A DNA stretch of 64,000 bases. It comes from Onthophagus taurus (Eukaryota; Arthropoda; Insecta; Coleoptera; Scarabaeidae). Positions 29,035 to 39,865 of this stretch are shown here, one piece after another (within the stretch, counting starts at the first letter, position 1; every line of letters starts with the position of its first letter). A program made the translations under genes and the position numbers. The DNA lies in contig NC_091973.1 in NCBI RefSeq assembly GCF_036711975.1, positions 20,212,001 to 20,276,000 of the forward strand, given 5' to 3'. The notes under the pieces are model-generated. The model had not been told where the DNA came from. It searched no databases and was given only the letters and a program-made list of their open reading frames with translations.

Positions 29035-31344
29035 TTATATCGGAGGTTTCGATATACGACCTGAACGAGTAGATACTGCTTTATTTGAATCAGGTGTACG
29101 TCGTGTATTTAAACTTGTAGTTTGCGTTTCAAGTTCTCTACTATTACCTTCAGTCGATTGCACATTTGTTGGTTGAACAATATCTTCGGACGGATTGTCA
29201 ACAATTGCACTACTTTTACTACAATCATTACTAGGTGGTACAGATTCTGGTGTTACAACAGAATTCCTAATCAAATCACTATTACTAGAGTTACTTATGC
29301 TATCGTTAACAATATCCTTAGATTCCTTATTAGTCTTATCCTGTTTAATATCATTAGCATGAACAAACTTAATACTATCATTAATCTGAACTAAATAAGT
29401 TGCGTAACTAATTATTTTTACAATTTTACCTTTTTGCCAAATTTTTAATTCTTTGTTTTTTATATAAACAGGTTCGTTCACTGAATATAGTCTAACATTT
29501 CTAGTGTATTCAAAATCTGGTTTTACTCTAACAGAGTGCTGATCATTAGGTTTTAATAAGTCAAAACGAGTTCGAGGTTTTAATTTAAATACATGCTCTG
29601 CTGGACTTACTCCTGTTACTGATGAAGGTGTATTTCTATATGTAAACAAATAGTTTAACAATTTAGACAAAATCATTATTTTTGTTATTTCCCTTTCTCT
29701 TTCAAAATGTAACGCTCTCTCTAAACCTTTTTTTATAGTTTGTACAGCTCGTTCCGCTATTCCATTACTCTGTGGATGGTACGGTGGGGATTTAACAGGT
29801 TTGATTCCATTTATTTGACAAAACTTTGTAAACTCTTCTGAGTTAAAAGGTGGACCATTATCAGAAACTAATTCTACCGGAATACCAAAAATTGAAAAAA
29901 ACTCCTTTAATTTTATAATAAGTTGCCTGGTACTAGTTCCTCCGTCCATAAGTTTGACTTCTATCCATTTTGATTTATTATCAACTATTATCAAAAAAGT
30001 GTATGAATATTTATGAAAAAAATCTATATTGACTCTTTGAAAGTTGTTCGTGGTTTTTGGCCATGGTATCAAGCATCCCGTACAAAAATTTTGCGTTTCT
30101 TCACAAACAGTACAAGTACTTATATGATTTTCTACGTCATTGTTCATATTAGGCCACCAACAATACCCTCGTATTAACATTTCTGATCTCACAATTCCCA
30201 AATGCTGTTCATGAAATAGGTTTAGAATATCTCTCTGTAAATTTTTTGGTATGATCGTTTTGTTTCCTACCAATAAACAATTTTTCTCAACGGACATCTC
30301 ATGTTTTCTTTTAAAATATGGTTTTAAATTTTCATCGGTTATAGAGTTTGGCCATCCTGATAAAGTATAATCTATTGCTTTAAGAAGTATTGGATCTCTT
30401 TTTGTAGCTTTCGCAATATCTGCCGCTTCTATTGGTATATTATCTACTAAACTAAAAGAATATATAGACTCTGGAATTTCCGTTATACTTGTTATTGGAT
30501 TACGTGACAAACCATCAGCATTTGATATAGATGATCCTTTTTTGTATTGAATATTATAATTATAAGCTGACAATGTTACTGCCCAACGTGTTATTCTGGC
30601 TGATGCTGTTGCTGGAATACCCTTATTTTTGCCAAATATAAATTCTAAAGGTTTGTGATCCGTTATTAGTGTAAAACTTCTTCCATAAATGTACTTATGA
30701 AATTTCTTCAAGGCAAAAATGATTGCTAAAGCCTCTCGTTCTAAATTACTGTAGCGTTGTTCTGCTGGAGATAATGTACATGATTGAAATAGAATTGGTT
30801 TATCCTCCCCTTTTACTTTGTGACTGAGAACCGCTCCAAGTCCGTATCCACTAGCATCACACGTTACATAAATTGGTAAGTTTGGGTTAAAATACGTCAA
30901 AACATTATTTGATAGTAATAATTTTTTACTTTTTCGAAATGCACTTTCGTGTTTTTCTGTCCATTTAAATTGAACTTCAATTTTACAAAGGTCATACAAC
31001 ATTTTTAACTCTGTTGATAACATTGAAATAAACTTTCCATAGTAATTTAATAATCCCAAAAAAGATTTCAATTGTGTCAAATTTGTTGGCGAAGGTGCGT
31101 CCTCAATTGCCTTTGTTTTTTCCTTTGTTAGATGGACACCTTCTCGATCAATCAAATGACCCAAAAACTCAACCTGGTTTTCATAAAATTTACATTTAGA
31201 TGGATTCACTTTCACGTGATATTCACTCAAACGACTTATAACTGTTAGTACATTTCGGTGACACTCCTCCAAGTCAGCTCCATAAACTAGTATATCATCT
31301 AAGTAACATTTAGTTTTATTAATATTTATCAAAATTGCCTCCAT
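29035..31344 (-). CDS. Gypsy A pol, second part: RT, RNase H, integrase
   Basis: 769 residues open. The reverse transcriptase catalytic box is CYLDDILVYG, with the usual FLGHLIDREGVHL connection. RNase H shows VTCDASGYGLGAVLSH, NLEREALAIIFALKKF and LITDHKPLEFIF. Integrase has the HHCC domain (HEQHLGIVRSEMLI, CTVCEETQNFC) and the DDE core FQRVNIDFFHK, ELVSDNGPPFNSEEF and NGIAERAVQTIKKG. A Ser/Asn-rich tail ends SGRISKPPI, just before the purine tract and LTR. It is joined to 31465-32149 by one in-frame stop at about 31465 (AY/stop/QLEI); the sequence around it is continuous. Confidence 0.88.
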   Translation of the reverse strand: MEAILININKTKCYLDDILVYGADLEECHRNVLTVISRLSEYHVKVNPSKCKFYENQVEFLGHLIDREGVHLTKEKTKAIEDAPSPTNLTQLKSFLGLLNYYGKFISMLSTELKMLYDLCKIEVQFKWTEKHESAFRKSKKLLLSNNVLTYFNPNLPIYVTCDASGYGLGAVLSHKVKGEDKPILFQSCTLSPAEQRYSNLEREALAIIFALKKFHKYIYGRSFTLITDHKPLEFIFGKNKGIPATASARITRWAVTLSAYNYNIQYKKGSSISNADGLSRNPITSITEIPESIYSFSLVDNIPIEAADIAKATKRDPILLKAIDYTLSGWPNSITDENLKPYFKRKHEMSVEKNCLLVGNKTIIPKNLQRDILNLFHEQHLGIVRSEMLIRGYCWWPNMNNDVENHISTCTVCEETQNFCTGCLIPWPKTTNNFQRVNIDFFHKYSYTFLIIVDNKSKWIEVKLMDGGTSTRQLIIKLKEFFSIFGIPVELVSDNGPPFNSEEFTKFCQINGIKPVKSPPYHPQSNGIAERAVQTIKKGLERALHFEREREITKIMILSKLLNYLFTYRNTPSSVTGVSPAEHVFKLKPRTRFDLLKPNDQHSVRVKPDFEYTRNVRLYSVNEPVYIKNKELKIWQKGKIVKIISYATYLVQINDSIKFVHANDIKQDKTNKESKDIVNDSISNSSNSDLIRNSVVTPESVPPSNDCSKSSAIVDNPSEDIVQPTNVQSTEGNSRELETQTTSLNTRRTPDSNKAVSTRSGRISKPPI

Positions 31345-31464
31345 AATAGTTTGAAAAATACCTGGTGCTGAGCTAACGCCGTAGGTTAATCTGTTAAATC
31401 TAAATAATCCCTTATGGGTGTTTATTGTAAATAACTCTTTTGATCTTTCACCAATTTCTAACTG

Positions 31465-32149
31465 CTAGTAAGCTCCTTTTAAATCAATTACCGTAAAAAC
31501 CTTGTTTCCACTCAGGCTAGAAAATATATCTTCAGGTTTAGGCAAAACACAATGATCACATTCAATATACTTATTGATTGTTTTTTTTAAATCTACACAA
31601 ATACGCGGATTTATAGAATTTTTCTTTGGAACTGCTATTATAGGACTTGCGCATGAACTTGTATTTACTTTCGTTAGTATGCCCTGTTGAACCATTTCCT
31701 CTAGTTCGTTTTCTACTCTTTCTTTTAGTGCATAAGGCATATCATAAGCTCTGTGAAAAATAGGATTGAAATTCTCTTTAAGAGCAATTTCTGCTTTAAA
31801 GTCTTTAATTGCACTTTTTGAGTTTTCATCAAATACTTCTGGAAATTTATTTTTTATTTCAAGAATATACTGACTGCGCAATGAATCAGATTCACACTCA
31901 TTTCGTTTAATGTGATTTAGAATATTTTTCCAAGTAGGGTTAAACACATTTAACCAATTTCGACCTAGCAATGGTGTAAATTTATTTTTACTTTCTAATA
32001 CTATGAGGTCTAAGTTAAAATTTTTGTTATTAAAGCTGATATTGACATTTAATTTACCACTGATAGACATACTATCACCTGTTACGACACGTAATTTGAA
32101 AAAGACTGGTTTTAATGAAATCTTACTAAATAGTTCCTTATAATCTAAT
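31465..32149 (-). pseudogene. Gypsy A pol, first part: protease end and RT start
   Basis: From the LTR-like insert border at 32149 the frame reads DYKELFSKISLKPVFFKLRV, then FTPLLGRNWLN (end of protease). The RT N-terminus follows: HRAYDMPYALKERVENELEE, GILTKVNTSSCASPIIAVPK, INPRICVDLKKTINKYI and FTVIDLKGAY. It stops at a TAG where relatives usually have Gln, then continues in the same frame into 31344-29035. Residues predicted upstream of 32149 belong to the inserted LTR-like DNA, not to gypsy A. Confidence 0.8.
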
Positions 32150-33676
32150 GTGGCACTTCTTTTTAAACAAGCAAAAGGGCAAACAAAACACCAGACGATG
32201 TCAAGGTTACGTAAAGGTTTACTTACCTCAGCCAGCCTTTGTGGAGACGGCGTGGATTTAAAGTAATATTCAAAGATGTTAATGGGCGCCACGGACTTAT
32301 ATAAAACCTTTACGAACGTACTTGACCACACCCTAATCAAGTCCGAACTTAGAGTTACAGAAAGGAATGAGAACAAATAACCAACAACCACATTTGGAAC
32401 TGAAGAAAGAGTATCTATATTATATGTAATCGTAAAAGAACATTCATGTATACACATGTAAATATACGTGGGTATATGAAAAATATGTAATGACAATTGG
32501 AACAAAGTTCTCAAATTATAAGAATAAAGTTTATACAACTTAACCAAAATGTTGCTGTAATCGCATACAAAAAAAGAAAATATAGCACCCCCCTGTATCG
32601 TAAGTTACACAATTACGATCCTAACTTTATTTAGAATAAATGAACAAAAAAACATTATCGCGAAAACTTTTCAGATTGGCCAATTTGAACAGTAAGGGGA
32701 TATCAAAAATAATCGATAAAAAAAAGAATTATAACCCCAAATGCAATTACCCTTACAAAAATGTAAATAATAAAAAAAATACTTTGAATTGTCAAGACAA
32801 CAAAAAAGTTAACAATTAATATATATCAGATTTTAGAAGTTGAGTAACTCTAACTTCTCTGATCAAAATTCAGATTTTATACAAAAAAATAATAAAGTTG
32901 ATGTTCACATAAAACGAAAAAATACAACTTAGCCTTAATCTTCTACGGGCCCAAACAGCATCCCACGGTTCCAATTCCAATCCAATTCAGAATAATCTTC
33001 TCCAAACAGATAACAAAGGTACCAAAATATTGAGGTTATGGATGACCCAAATCTGTCATCAACAGATTTCAAATGACTTTCAAACGACTTTCGATGGCGC
33101 AGTTTCAAGATGACGTTCTAAAAATTCTTCCACTAAAATTCTTTACCAAGGGGAAGATGATCTCGTCGATTGGTGGGTTGATAATCGTTCAACACGATTA
33201 AGACATTCCACGGAGGACCAAAACTACCGTAAACGCCTCCAATAAAATAACCTTCGTTGAAACGATGATGGCGTCGCTGTTAACGCACGTGATCCAGTTT
33301 TATATCCGCAAATGCGACGTCGAAATTTATCGACTAATAATAGATACGGAAGTCCACAAATCCCATCAAATGGTCGAAGAACAATCCCAGTAACAACCAA
33401 ACTCAATGATTGATTCTTCAAAAGGACTAAACCATTCTGAAACTTAACTGAACCACTAACGACAGTGAGACAAGATCTTCTCGAGACCACGACTCTTTCT
33501 CGTCTCTCCCAAATCGCGACCGGAAATTTAATGTTCCGCATTCATCCGACCAATCAAAAAGAAGCACGCAACAACTCCACTAAAAAAGGCGCGAACTATT
33601 AGAATATGAATACGGAAAATAACGATTTAAAGAACGAAATCTAAGAAATTGAATAACCCCAAACGGAACCGTTACA
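32150..33676 (-). mobile_element. LTR-like 1.5-kb insertion in gypsy A protease (candidate solo LTR)
   Basis: Flanked by the 5-bp duplication CTAAT (32145-32149 and 33677-33681). Removing it with one copy restores a continuous protease frame (SVIHVLDYKELF). On minus it begins TGTAACGGTTCCG and ends AGTGCCAC. It has no coding potential. A TATATAAG box lies near 32300 and a strong splice-donor-like GAGGTAAGT near 32225. These are features expected of an LTR with promoter and leader. The last base does not give a perfect TG..CA, so family assignment is open. Confidence 0.55.
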
Positions 33677-34421
33677 CTAATACATGTATAACTGAATAAC
33701 ATGCACCCGAATCTACTTCCATTTTTACATATTTATTTTCTATCTTTACTAATACTCTAAGACTTTCATTACTTTTATTTTGTAAATTATTTATCTCACC
33801 CACTATGTCTATTTTTTCTAACTTCCCTATCTCTACATTATCATCTTGAGAATCTGCTTCTACTTCTTGCTCTTCATTTTCTTTGATGTTATAGACTTTA
33901 TTTTTGCACATTGGAGACCTTGCAGTGTGTCCCATTTGTTGGCATGAATAATATTTCCATCCTATTGCTGGACACTTGCGGTTATCTTGGTGGACACGCA
34001 GACATCGTTTACACTGCGGTTTCTTCTCCGGTTGTTTATGCTCATTTTTTTTTATTAACAAACTTTGAATCCTTCCATACTTTTTTTGGCCGTATTTTAT
34101 TTATTGTTTCAGCTCCCATGACTCTCATTTGTACTTGTGCTGACTCCATGCTGACAGCAAACTGAAAAGCTTTATCGAATGTCAAATTCTCTTCCGTTAG
34201 TAACTTCCGTTTAATATTTTCAGACCGCAGACGAAACGATCTCTCAATGCTTCTTTCAAAAATCCTCCGAAAGAGCAATGTTTTGCAAAATTTTTCAATT
34301 TAACACAAAATGACCTTACATCTTCTTCACAAGATTGCGATGCGGAATAAAATTTATATCTTTCGGCTATAACTAACCTTTTTGGACTATAGTGTGTAAT
34401 TAAAACTTCTTTTAAGTCTTC
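33677..34421 (-). pseudogene. Gypsy A gag (C-terminal part) and protease start
   Basis: Three overlapping frames. Capsid-like sequence comes first: KEVLITHYSPKRLVIAERYK, RSFCVKLKNFAKHCSFGGFL, LRDRFVCGLK. A middle part follows (FDKAFQFAVSMESAQVQM), then two zinc knuckles (CKRCLRVHQDNRKC, CQQMGHTARSPMC) and the protease motif VDSGACYSVIHV. Frame breaks lie near 34210 and 34050. The N-terminal part of gag lies at 42412-42590, separated by gypsy B. Confidence 0.8.
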
Positions 34422-34426
34422 GTACA

Positions 34427-34577
34427 TGTTGTATGTTTAATCAAACTATTGCGTAGGTTCAAACGCCTTTATTCGATCGTGTTCTTACAACGACTCCCAC
34501 TTGCATGTGGCTCTCATACATGTTACAACTAAACTGTCACTAGAGGTCGCCACTAACATTAAGATTTATAATATACA
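34427..34577 (-). repeat. Gypsy B 3' LTR
   Basis: On minus it runs from TGTATATTATAAATC to ATACAACA and contains AATAAAGGCG as a probable polyadenylation signal. It is preceded by the polypurine tract AAAAAAAAGGGAGA (34578-34591). Confidence 0.92.
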
Positions 34578-35013
34578 TCTCCCTTTTTTTTCTATCTGGA
34601 GAAATCTGCAACGAAATACCACCTATTGGAAATCTGTAATTATCGGCCGTTGAGTCGATAAAGCAGTGAACACGATTGGATGACAGCAAGAAAAGAAGAA
34701 GTCCAGAAGAAGTCGTTGAGAACAGTAGTGAAAAAAGATTGTTTTATTTTAAAGTATAATAGAAAGAATGTGATGATGTTTTAAAATGAATAAAGGTTAA
34801 TAAAGAAATATAAACATAAATGGTCCTTCGAGAAGCCGGATATATCGGTAAACTGATCGAAAAAACTGAAAATTAAGAAAAAATCCACGTTGGGCGTGAC
34901 ACGGCTGAATCCACCATTTTGACGACAAGAATTTTTAAAAACGAGTAAGTGAGTGCTGAATCCTCTTTGTTTTTATCTGATCCCTGTTCCTAACCTTTTG
35001 ATTACGATTTACG

Positions 35014-36087
35014 ATGGCTGATTTGAACGGTTTAATTAGAACTCGCTCGGTCACAAAATCTGCATTGACTAGATTTGAGAACTATGTAGCAAAATTCATA
35101 GAAAATAATGGTTCTATGGGTGAATTAAAAGCAAGACAAGCAAGAGCTCAACTATTGCTGAATGAGTTTGAGGAAGTACAGTTGAAGATTGAATTGATTG
35201 ATGGTGACTCGAATTACGAACAAGATCGTGTAGCATTCGAAGAAAGGTTTTATCGAATAATGTCCGAATGTGAAAGGCTCTTGGAAAGGGAGAATATTAC
35301 TACTGAATTGGATACCAGGATTTCGGAGTCTGCAACAAATGCCATTACTGATGATTTTATACGACTACCAACCTTGAATTTGCAAACGTATGATGGTTCA
35401 TATGAAAACTGGCAAAGTTTTAAGGACACATTTGAGGCCACGGTAGGGCAAAATCCAAAATTGAGCAAGGTTCAAAGGTTTAGATATTTACAAGGGTGTT
35501 TAATTGGTAAGGCTGCTAAAACTATCCAGTCAATCCAAGTGTCGAATGATGGGTTTGATGTTGCTTGGCAGATTCTGTGTGATCGCTTTGATAATAAAAA
35601 ACTTTCTATTCTCGCACATGTAAAATCAATTGTCGATATACCAACACTGCATAAAGAAGATAGTATTCTGTTGAGGAGGTTGTATGACACATATCTGAAA
35701 CATTTCCGAGCTCTTAAAGCACTTGGTGAACCTGTGGATTCCTGGGGAACATTGTTGATATACTTAATTATATCTAAATTTGATAACGTAACACGAAAAT
35801 GTTGGGAAACTGAGACAAATTCTAGAAGTGTACCTATCTTATCTGAATTGGATAACTTTTTGAAACAAAGATGTTTGTTGCTAGAGACCATAACGAGCAA
35901 ATCAGATCAACAGAATAAAAATATTAACAATAAAAATTATAAAACTGCTACTACGCATCTATCGAATGCGAGAAAGTTGTGCTGTTACTACTGTGAAAGG
36001 GATCATACTATTTTCAAATGTAAAGATTTTCTGGCATTTAACATATATAAAAGAAGAGATGAGGCAAGGAGGTTAAATTTGTGTTGA
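35014..36087 (+). CDS. BEL/Pao gag
   Basis: 357 residues from MADLNGLIRTRSVTKSALTR. It includes LPTLNLQTYDGSYENWQSF and FKDTFEATVGQNPKLSKVQR, then FRYLQGCLIGKAAKTIQSI, all typical of the Pao gag (DUF1759) domain. It ends with one zinc knuckle, CYYCERDHTIFKC. It stops at RRLNLC, where relatives continue into a second knuckle and the aspartic protease. A deletion and frame change at about 36083 join it to a piece of the protease/RT linker. Confidence 0.85.
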   Translation: MADLNGLIRTRSVTKSALTRFENYVAKFIENNGSMGELKARQARAQLLLNEFEEVQLKIELIDGDSNYEQDRVAFEERFYRIMSECERLLERENITTELDTRISESATNAITDDFIRLPTLNLQTYDGSYENWQSFKDTFEATVGQNPKLSKVQRFRYLQGCLIGKAAKTIQSIQVSNDGFDVAWQILCDRFDNKKLSILAHVKSIVDIPTLHKEDSILLRRLYDTYLKHFRALKALGEPVDSWGTLLIYLIISKFDNVTRKCWETETNSRSVPILSELDNFLKQRCLLLETITSKSDQQNKNINNKNYKTATTHLSNARKLCCYYCERDHTIFKCKDFLAFNIYKRRDEARRLNLC

Positions 36088-38490
36088 AAAAGATAGACAT
36101 TTTATTGGGTGCACAGATATTTTATGAGTTAATTCTGGACGGGCAGATTAAATTAGATACGATTACATTGAGAGAATCTCACTTCGGATGGTTAGTCACC
36201 GGAACACTGCCCACGGTGAACCATGTAACATGTCACCAAACGTTTCACAATGTCAACAACATAGAGATTTCTGTCGAGAAATGGTGGGAGATGGATGATG
36301 CAGGGGAAGAAACGGATTTTAGTTTGGAGGAGTTGGAGTGCGAAAAGAGTTTTAAAGATTCAACACGAAGAAACAAGGATGGTAGATTTATTGTTAAATA
36401 CCCAACTGATCATGATTTTGTTTTGGGAGACAGTCTTAGCATGGCAATAAAAAGATTTCGTAATTTGGAACGAAGGTTAGAGGAAAATCCTACTCTGAAG
36501 ACTGAATATTGTCAATTTTTGCAAGAATATGAAGACGCTGATCACATGTCAAGAGTTGATGAACTGCGTGAGGAAACACTGATGCCAATTAAAGATGATT
36601 TGAAAGGAGAGGCTTACTATATACCACATCATGCAGTACATAAGATGGACAGTTCTACCACCAAGATAAGGGTAGTATTTGATGCTAGTGCTAAGAGCAG
36701 TAACGGATTGTCACTAAATGACATCTTAATGAATGGTCCAGTGATTCAAAGCGAATTATTTGCTTTACTATTAAGATTTAGAGAATATAATATTGTGTTG
36801 TCTGCGGATGTGAAGCAGATGTTTCGACAAGTATTAGTAAGTGAAGAGCAACGAGAGTGGCAAAGGATTCTGTGGAGAAAAAATATGAATGACAAAATAG
36901 GAATATTTAAATTGAATACTGTTACTTATGGCTTGAAGCCTGCCACTTATCTGACTACTAGATGCATTAATGCTATCGCTTCTGAATTCAAAGAAGTCAA
37001 TCCAATGGCTTCTGATCTAATACTGAAAAATATGTATGTCGATGATATCACCTTTGGAGCTAACAACATGCCTGAAGCTTTAAAACTCAAAACTGAAATC
37101 AGTGATATTCTAGAGAATCGTTGTTTCGAGCTGAGAAAGTGGCGAAGTAATTGTTCCCAGCTATTGAATGATTCTGGACACAGCAAATTGAACGATAAAC
37201 ATTTCATTAAAGATAGTTCTGAAATAAAGACTTTGGGTTTGGTTTGGGATTCGCAAGAAGACGTATTGAAGTTCTCAATCAACTTACATCTGAACTCGAA
37301 TAATAAACTAACTAAAAGAATGGCACTATCATTGATTTCTAGAATCTTTGACCCCTTGGGCATAGTTGGTCCGATAACTGTTAAGGCTAAACTTTTTATG
37401 CAGGGTTTGTGGTCGTTGAGCTTGGCTTGGGATGATCCTTTACCGGGAACAATGCAAAACGCATTTGCTGAACTCACTGAAGATTTAAAACAAATCAGCA
37501 GCATTGCTATTCCTCGCAACACGATTGCTCAAAATTGTACTCTTTTGGAGATTCATGGATTTTGTGATGCTAGTTTAAAGGCGTATGGTGCTGCGATTTA
37601 TTTACGTTCTAAGGATCACTCAGATAACGTCAAAATGGAGTTACTCTGTTCAAAATCAAGAGTTGCACCTTTAAAAAAATGTACGCTTCCCAGACTTGAG
37701 TTGTGTGGGGCTGTGTTACTTGCTACTTTGGTCAAGGTCGTTTCTGAAGAATTGTCTTCTCGAGTTGCTAGAATATGCTTGTGGACTGATTCCTCAATTG
37801 TTGTCTATTGGATAAGATCTGATTATAAGAAATTCAAACCTTTTGTTGCAAATAGAATTCAAAGAATTCAATCACTTACAAAGTGTGAAATGTGGAATCA
37901 TATTGCAGGTACTGATAACCCTGCTGATATTCTTTCTCGAGGTGCCTCAGCATCAAATTTAAAGCTTTCTACCTGGTTTACTGGTCCTCACTGGTTTAAA
38001 ATGAATGAGCTAAATTGGCCAAATACTGCAGTGAAGATATCTGATGACAATGAGTTGTGTGAAGTGAAAAGGATATCGATGATATCGCTTTTATGTTCCG
38101 ACAGTAGGTTTGATGTTTTGGAAAAATTTTCGAATTTAAGAACGTTGATACGAGTGATTGCATGGTGCAGGAGATTTGTGAATAAGTGCAATAAATCAAT
38201 AAAGGTAAACGCACCTTCTTTAACTGCTGATGAGGTTACTGATGCATTTGATGTTGTTTTGAAGTTGATCCAGTGGGGCGATTTTCGCCAGGAGATAGAG
38301 TGTTTAACGAAATACGGTACGATTAATAAAGGAAGTAAGATTTTGGGACTGGATCCATTTTTGGACAGGCATGGACTTTTAAGAGTTGGGGGACGCTTAA
38401 GAAACTCAAGGTACACTTTTGACAAAAGACATCCAATCATTTTGCCGAAGAGTCATTTTGTGACAAGGCTGATAATAAAGGCTGAACATC
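36081..38490 (+). pseudogene. BEL/Pao pol (RT, RNase H, start of integrase)
   Basis: Starts inside the protease remnant (KKIDILLGAQIFYELI) with the catalytic part gone. The reverse transcriptase has VVFDASAKSSNGLSLNDIL, ADVKQMFRQVLV and the box NMYVDDITFG (about 37030-37060). RNase H contains HGFCDASLKAYGAAIYL, LPRLELCGAVLLATL, LWTDSSIVVYWI and AGTDNPADILSRGA. A linker follows, then the integrase zinc-binding start GGRLRNSRYTFDKRHPIILP. Family sequence ends at RLIIKAEH (about 38487). The remaining residues are read through gypsy B DNA. Confidence 0.88.
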
Positions 38491-38492
38491 TT

Positions 38493-39129
38493 TATATTTT
38501 TGAGGTTTTCGTACCATTCTTTTCGGTCTTTCACTTATATTATTTTCCAATATATTCGAACTTTGTTTAACGTCATTATCATGGTTACCATTGTCATTAC
38601 TAGGTTTAACTTTATGATTGTCATTATGTATTCCATAATCAGTCAAATAAAAATCCAGGACATCGTTAAACTGTTTGTCAAATTTATCTACATCATACTT
38701 ACGAAGGAATCTTCGATTCCTAAGATAACATTTATCATTTTCATTTAATTTTACTATGTATGACTTTGGATGCTGTTCTGCAATCTTCACGATAACTCCT
38801 GGCTTCCATTTCTCTCCTTTTTCCAACTGCACTATTACTTTGTCATTAATATTTAATTCTTTTAAGTCGTTTGTCTTATTATTATATGCTTCCTTGGATC
38901 TTTCTTTTTCCATTCTCATTGTGTTTCTATATTCTTTTGTATTATAATGTGGTGTTAATTTTGATTGTGACGTGGGAATGTATCCTTTTATAACTCTACC
39001 AAATAATAGATGTGAAGGCGAAGGTAAATTATGGTTCAAAGGTGAATTTCTGTATTCTAGCAAAGCTAAGTAAAAATCTTTATTATCAAAATGTGCTTTT
39101 TTCATTAAATTTTTGCAACAATTTGCCAT
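38493..39129 (-). pseudogene. Gypsy B integrase C-terminal part
   Basis: Starts MANCCKNLMKKAHFDNKDF and continues with LLEYRNSPLNHNLPSPSHLL, FGRVIKGYIPTS, NINDKVIVQLEKGEKWKPG and a charged tail (ISERPKRMVRKPQKYKD). It directly follows the HHCC-domain frame ending IPNRPWQIVA at about 39125. The whole DDE core (all three acidic residues) has been deleted. The copy cannot encode a working integrase. Confidence 0.85.
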
Positions 39130-39865
39130 GGTCTGTTGGGAATCTCACGATCAGTCATTTTTTCTTTACTGTTAGCATTTTGAAATGTCAAACACGTTGG
39201 ACAATTTTTAATAACGTCCATAATTTCTTTATTTATGTGTGGCCAGTAGACCAATTCAACTGCTTTTAGTTGAGTTTTAATTATGCCAGGATGATTATAA
39301 TGTAATCTTTTTAGTATTTCGGCTCTTAGTTCTTTTGGTACAATGATTCTTTGATTTCGAAATAAAACATTTTTAATTTCAACTATTTCATGTCGATGTT
39401 TAAAATACGGTTTAACTATTTCGTTCACTTCTTTCTTTGAATTTGGCCACCCATCCTTGACTAATTTTCTTAACTCTTTTAATTCCTGGTCTATTTTAGT
39501 GATTTCTTGAATTTTTTTAAATAAACTATTTGAAATGCTCATATATTCCACTAAATTAACTTGTGCCTCTCTTTCTGTTTCATTTATTTCGAAGTTGTCT
39601 TCTTGACTAGCCCTTGATAGTGTATCAGCTATGTATAGCTGAGAACCTGGTTTATAGACTACTTTAAAGTCGTACATTTTTAAATTTAACAGTAATCTTT
39701 GTACTCTTAACGGACTTTCGTTTAACCCTTTTTTGAACGGTTTGTGGTCTGTTTCCACGGTAAATTGTCTTCCATATAGGTACTGATGGAATCTTTGACA
39801 CCCATACACTATTGCTAGCAGCTCTTTTTCTATCTGAGCGTAATTTATTTGAGTCTTCGTTAGGG
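39105..39865 (-). pseudogene. Gypsy B RNase H end and integrase zinc domain
   Basis: The frame at 39809 carries the RNase H C-terminus (RFHQYLYGRQFTVETDHKPF, SQLYIADTLSRA). A linker follows, then the HHCC domain (LKRLHYNHPGIIKTQLKAVE, CPTCLTFQNA). A frame break near 39866-39810 separates it from the upstream gag-pol frame, and a short overlapping frame covers the gap. Confidence 0.82.

Larger units (their letters stand above)
34635..38490 (+). mobile_element. BEL/Pao retrotransposon, 3'-truncated and internally deleted
   Basis: Starts with a putative LTR (34635-34816, TGTAATTATC to ATATAAACA). A primer-binding region TGGTCCTTCGAG at 34821, common in BEL elements, follows. Next come gag, a fused protease remnant, RT and RNase H. 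It ends abruptly in the integrase at about 38490 where gypsy B coding sequence resumes on the other strand. Because the 3' LTR is missing, neither the TSD nor the insertion mechanism can be checked. Confidence 0.75.

Noticed and set aside
32435-32547. N-terminal extension of the gypsy A protease/RT frame
   Set aside because: It lies inside the LTR-like insertion bounded by CTAAT repeats, so it is not gypsy A coding sequence.
36947-37522. Minus-strand 191-residue frame in BEL pol
   Set aside because: Antisense shadow of the reverse transcriptase.
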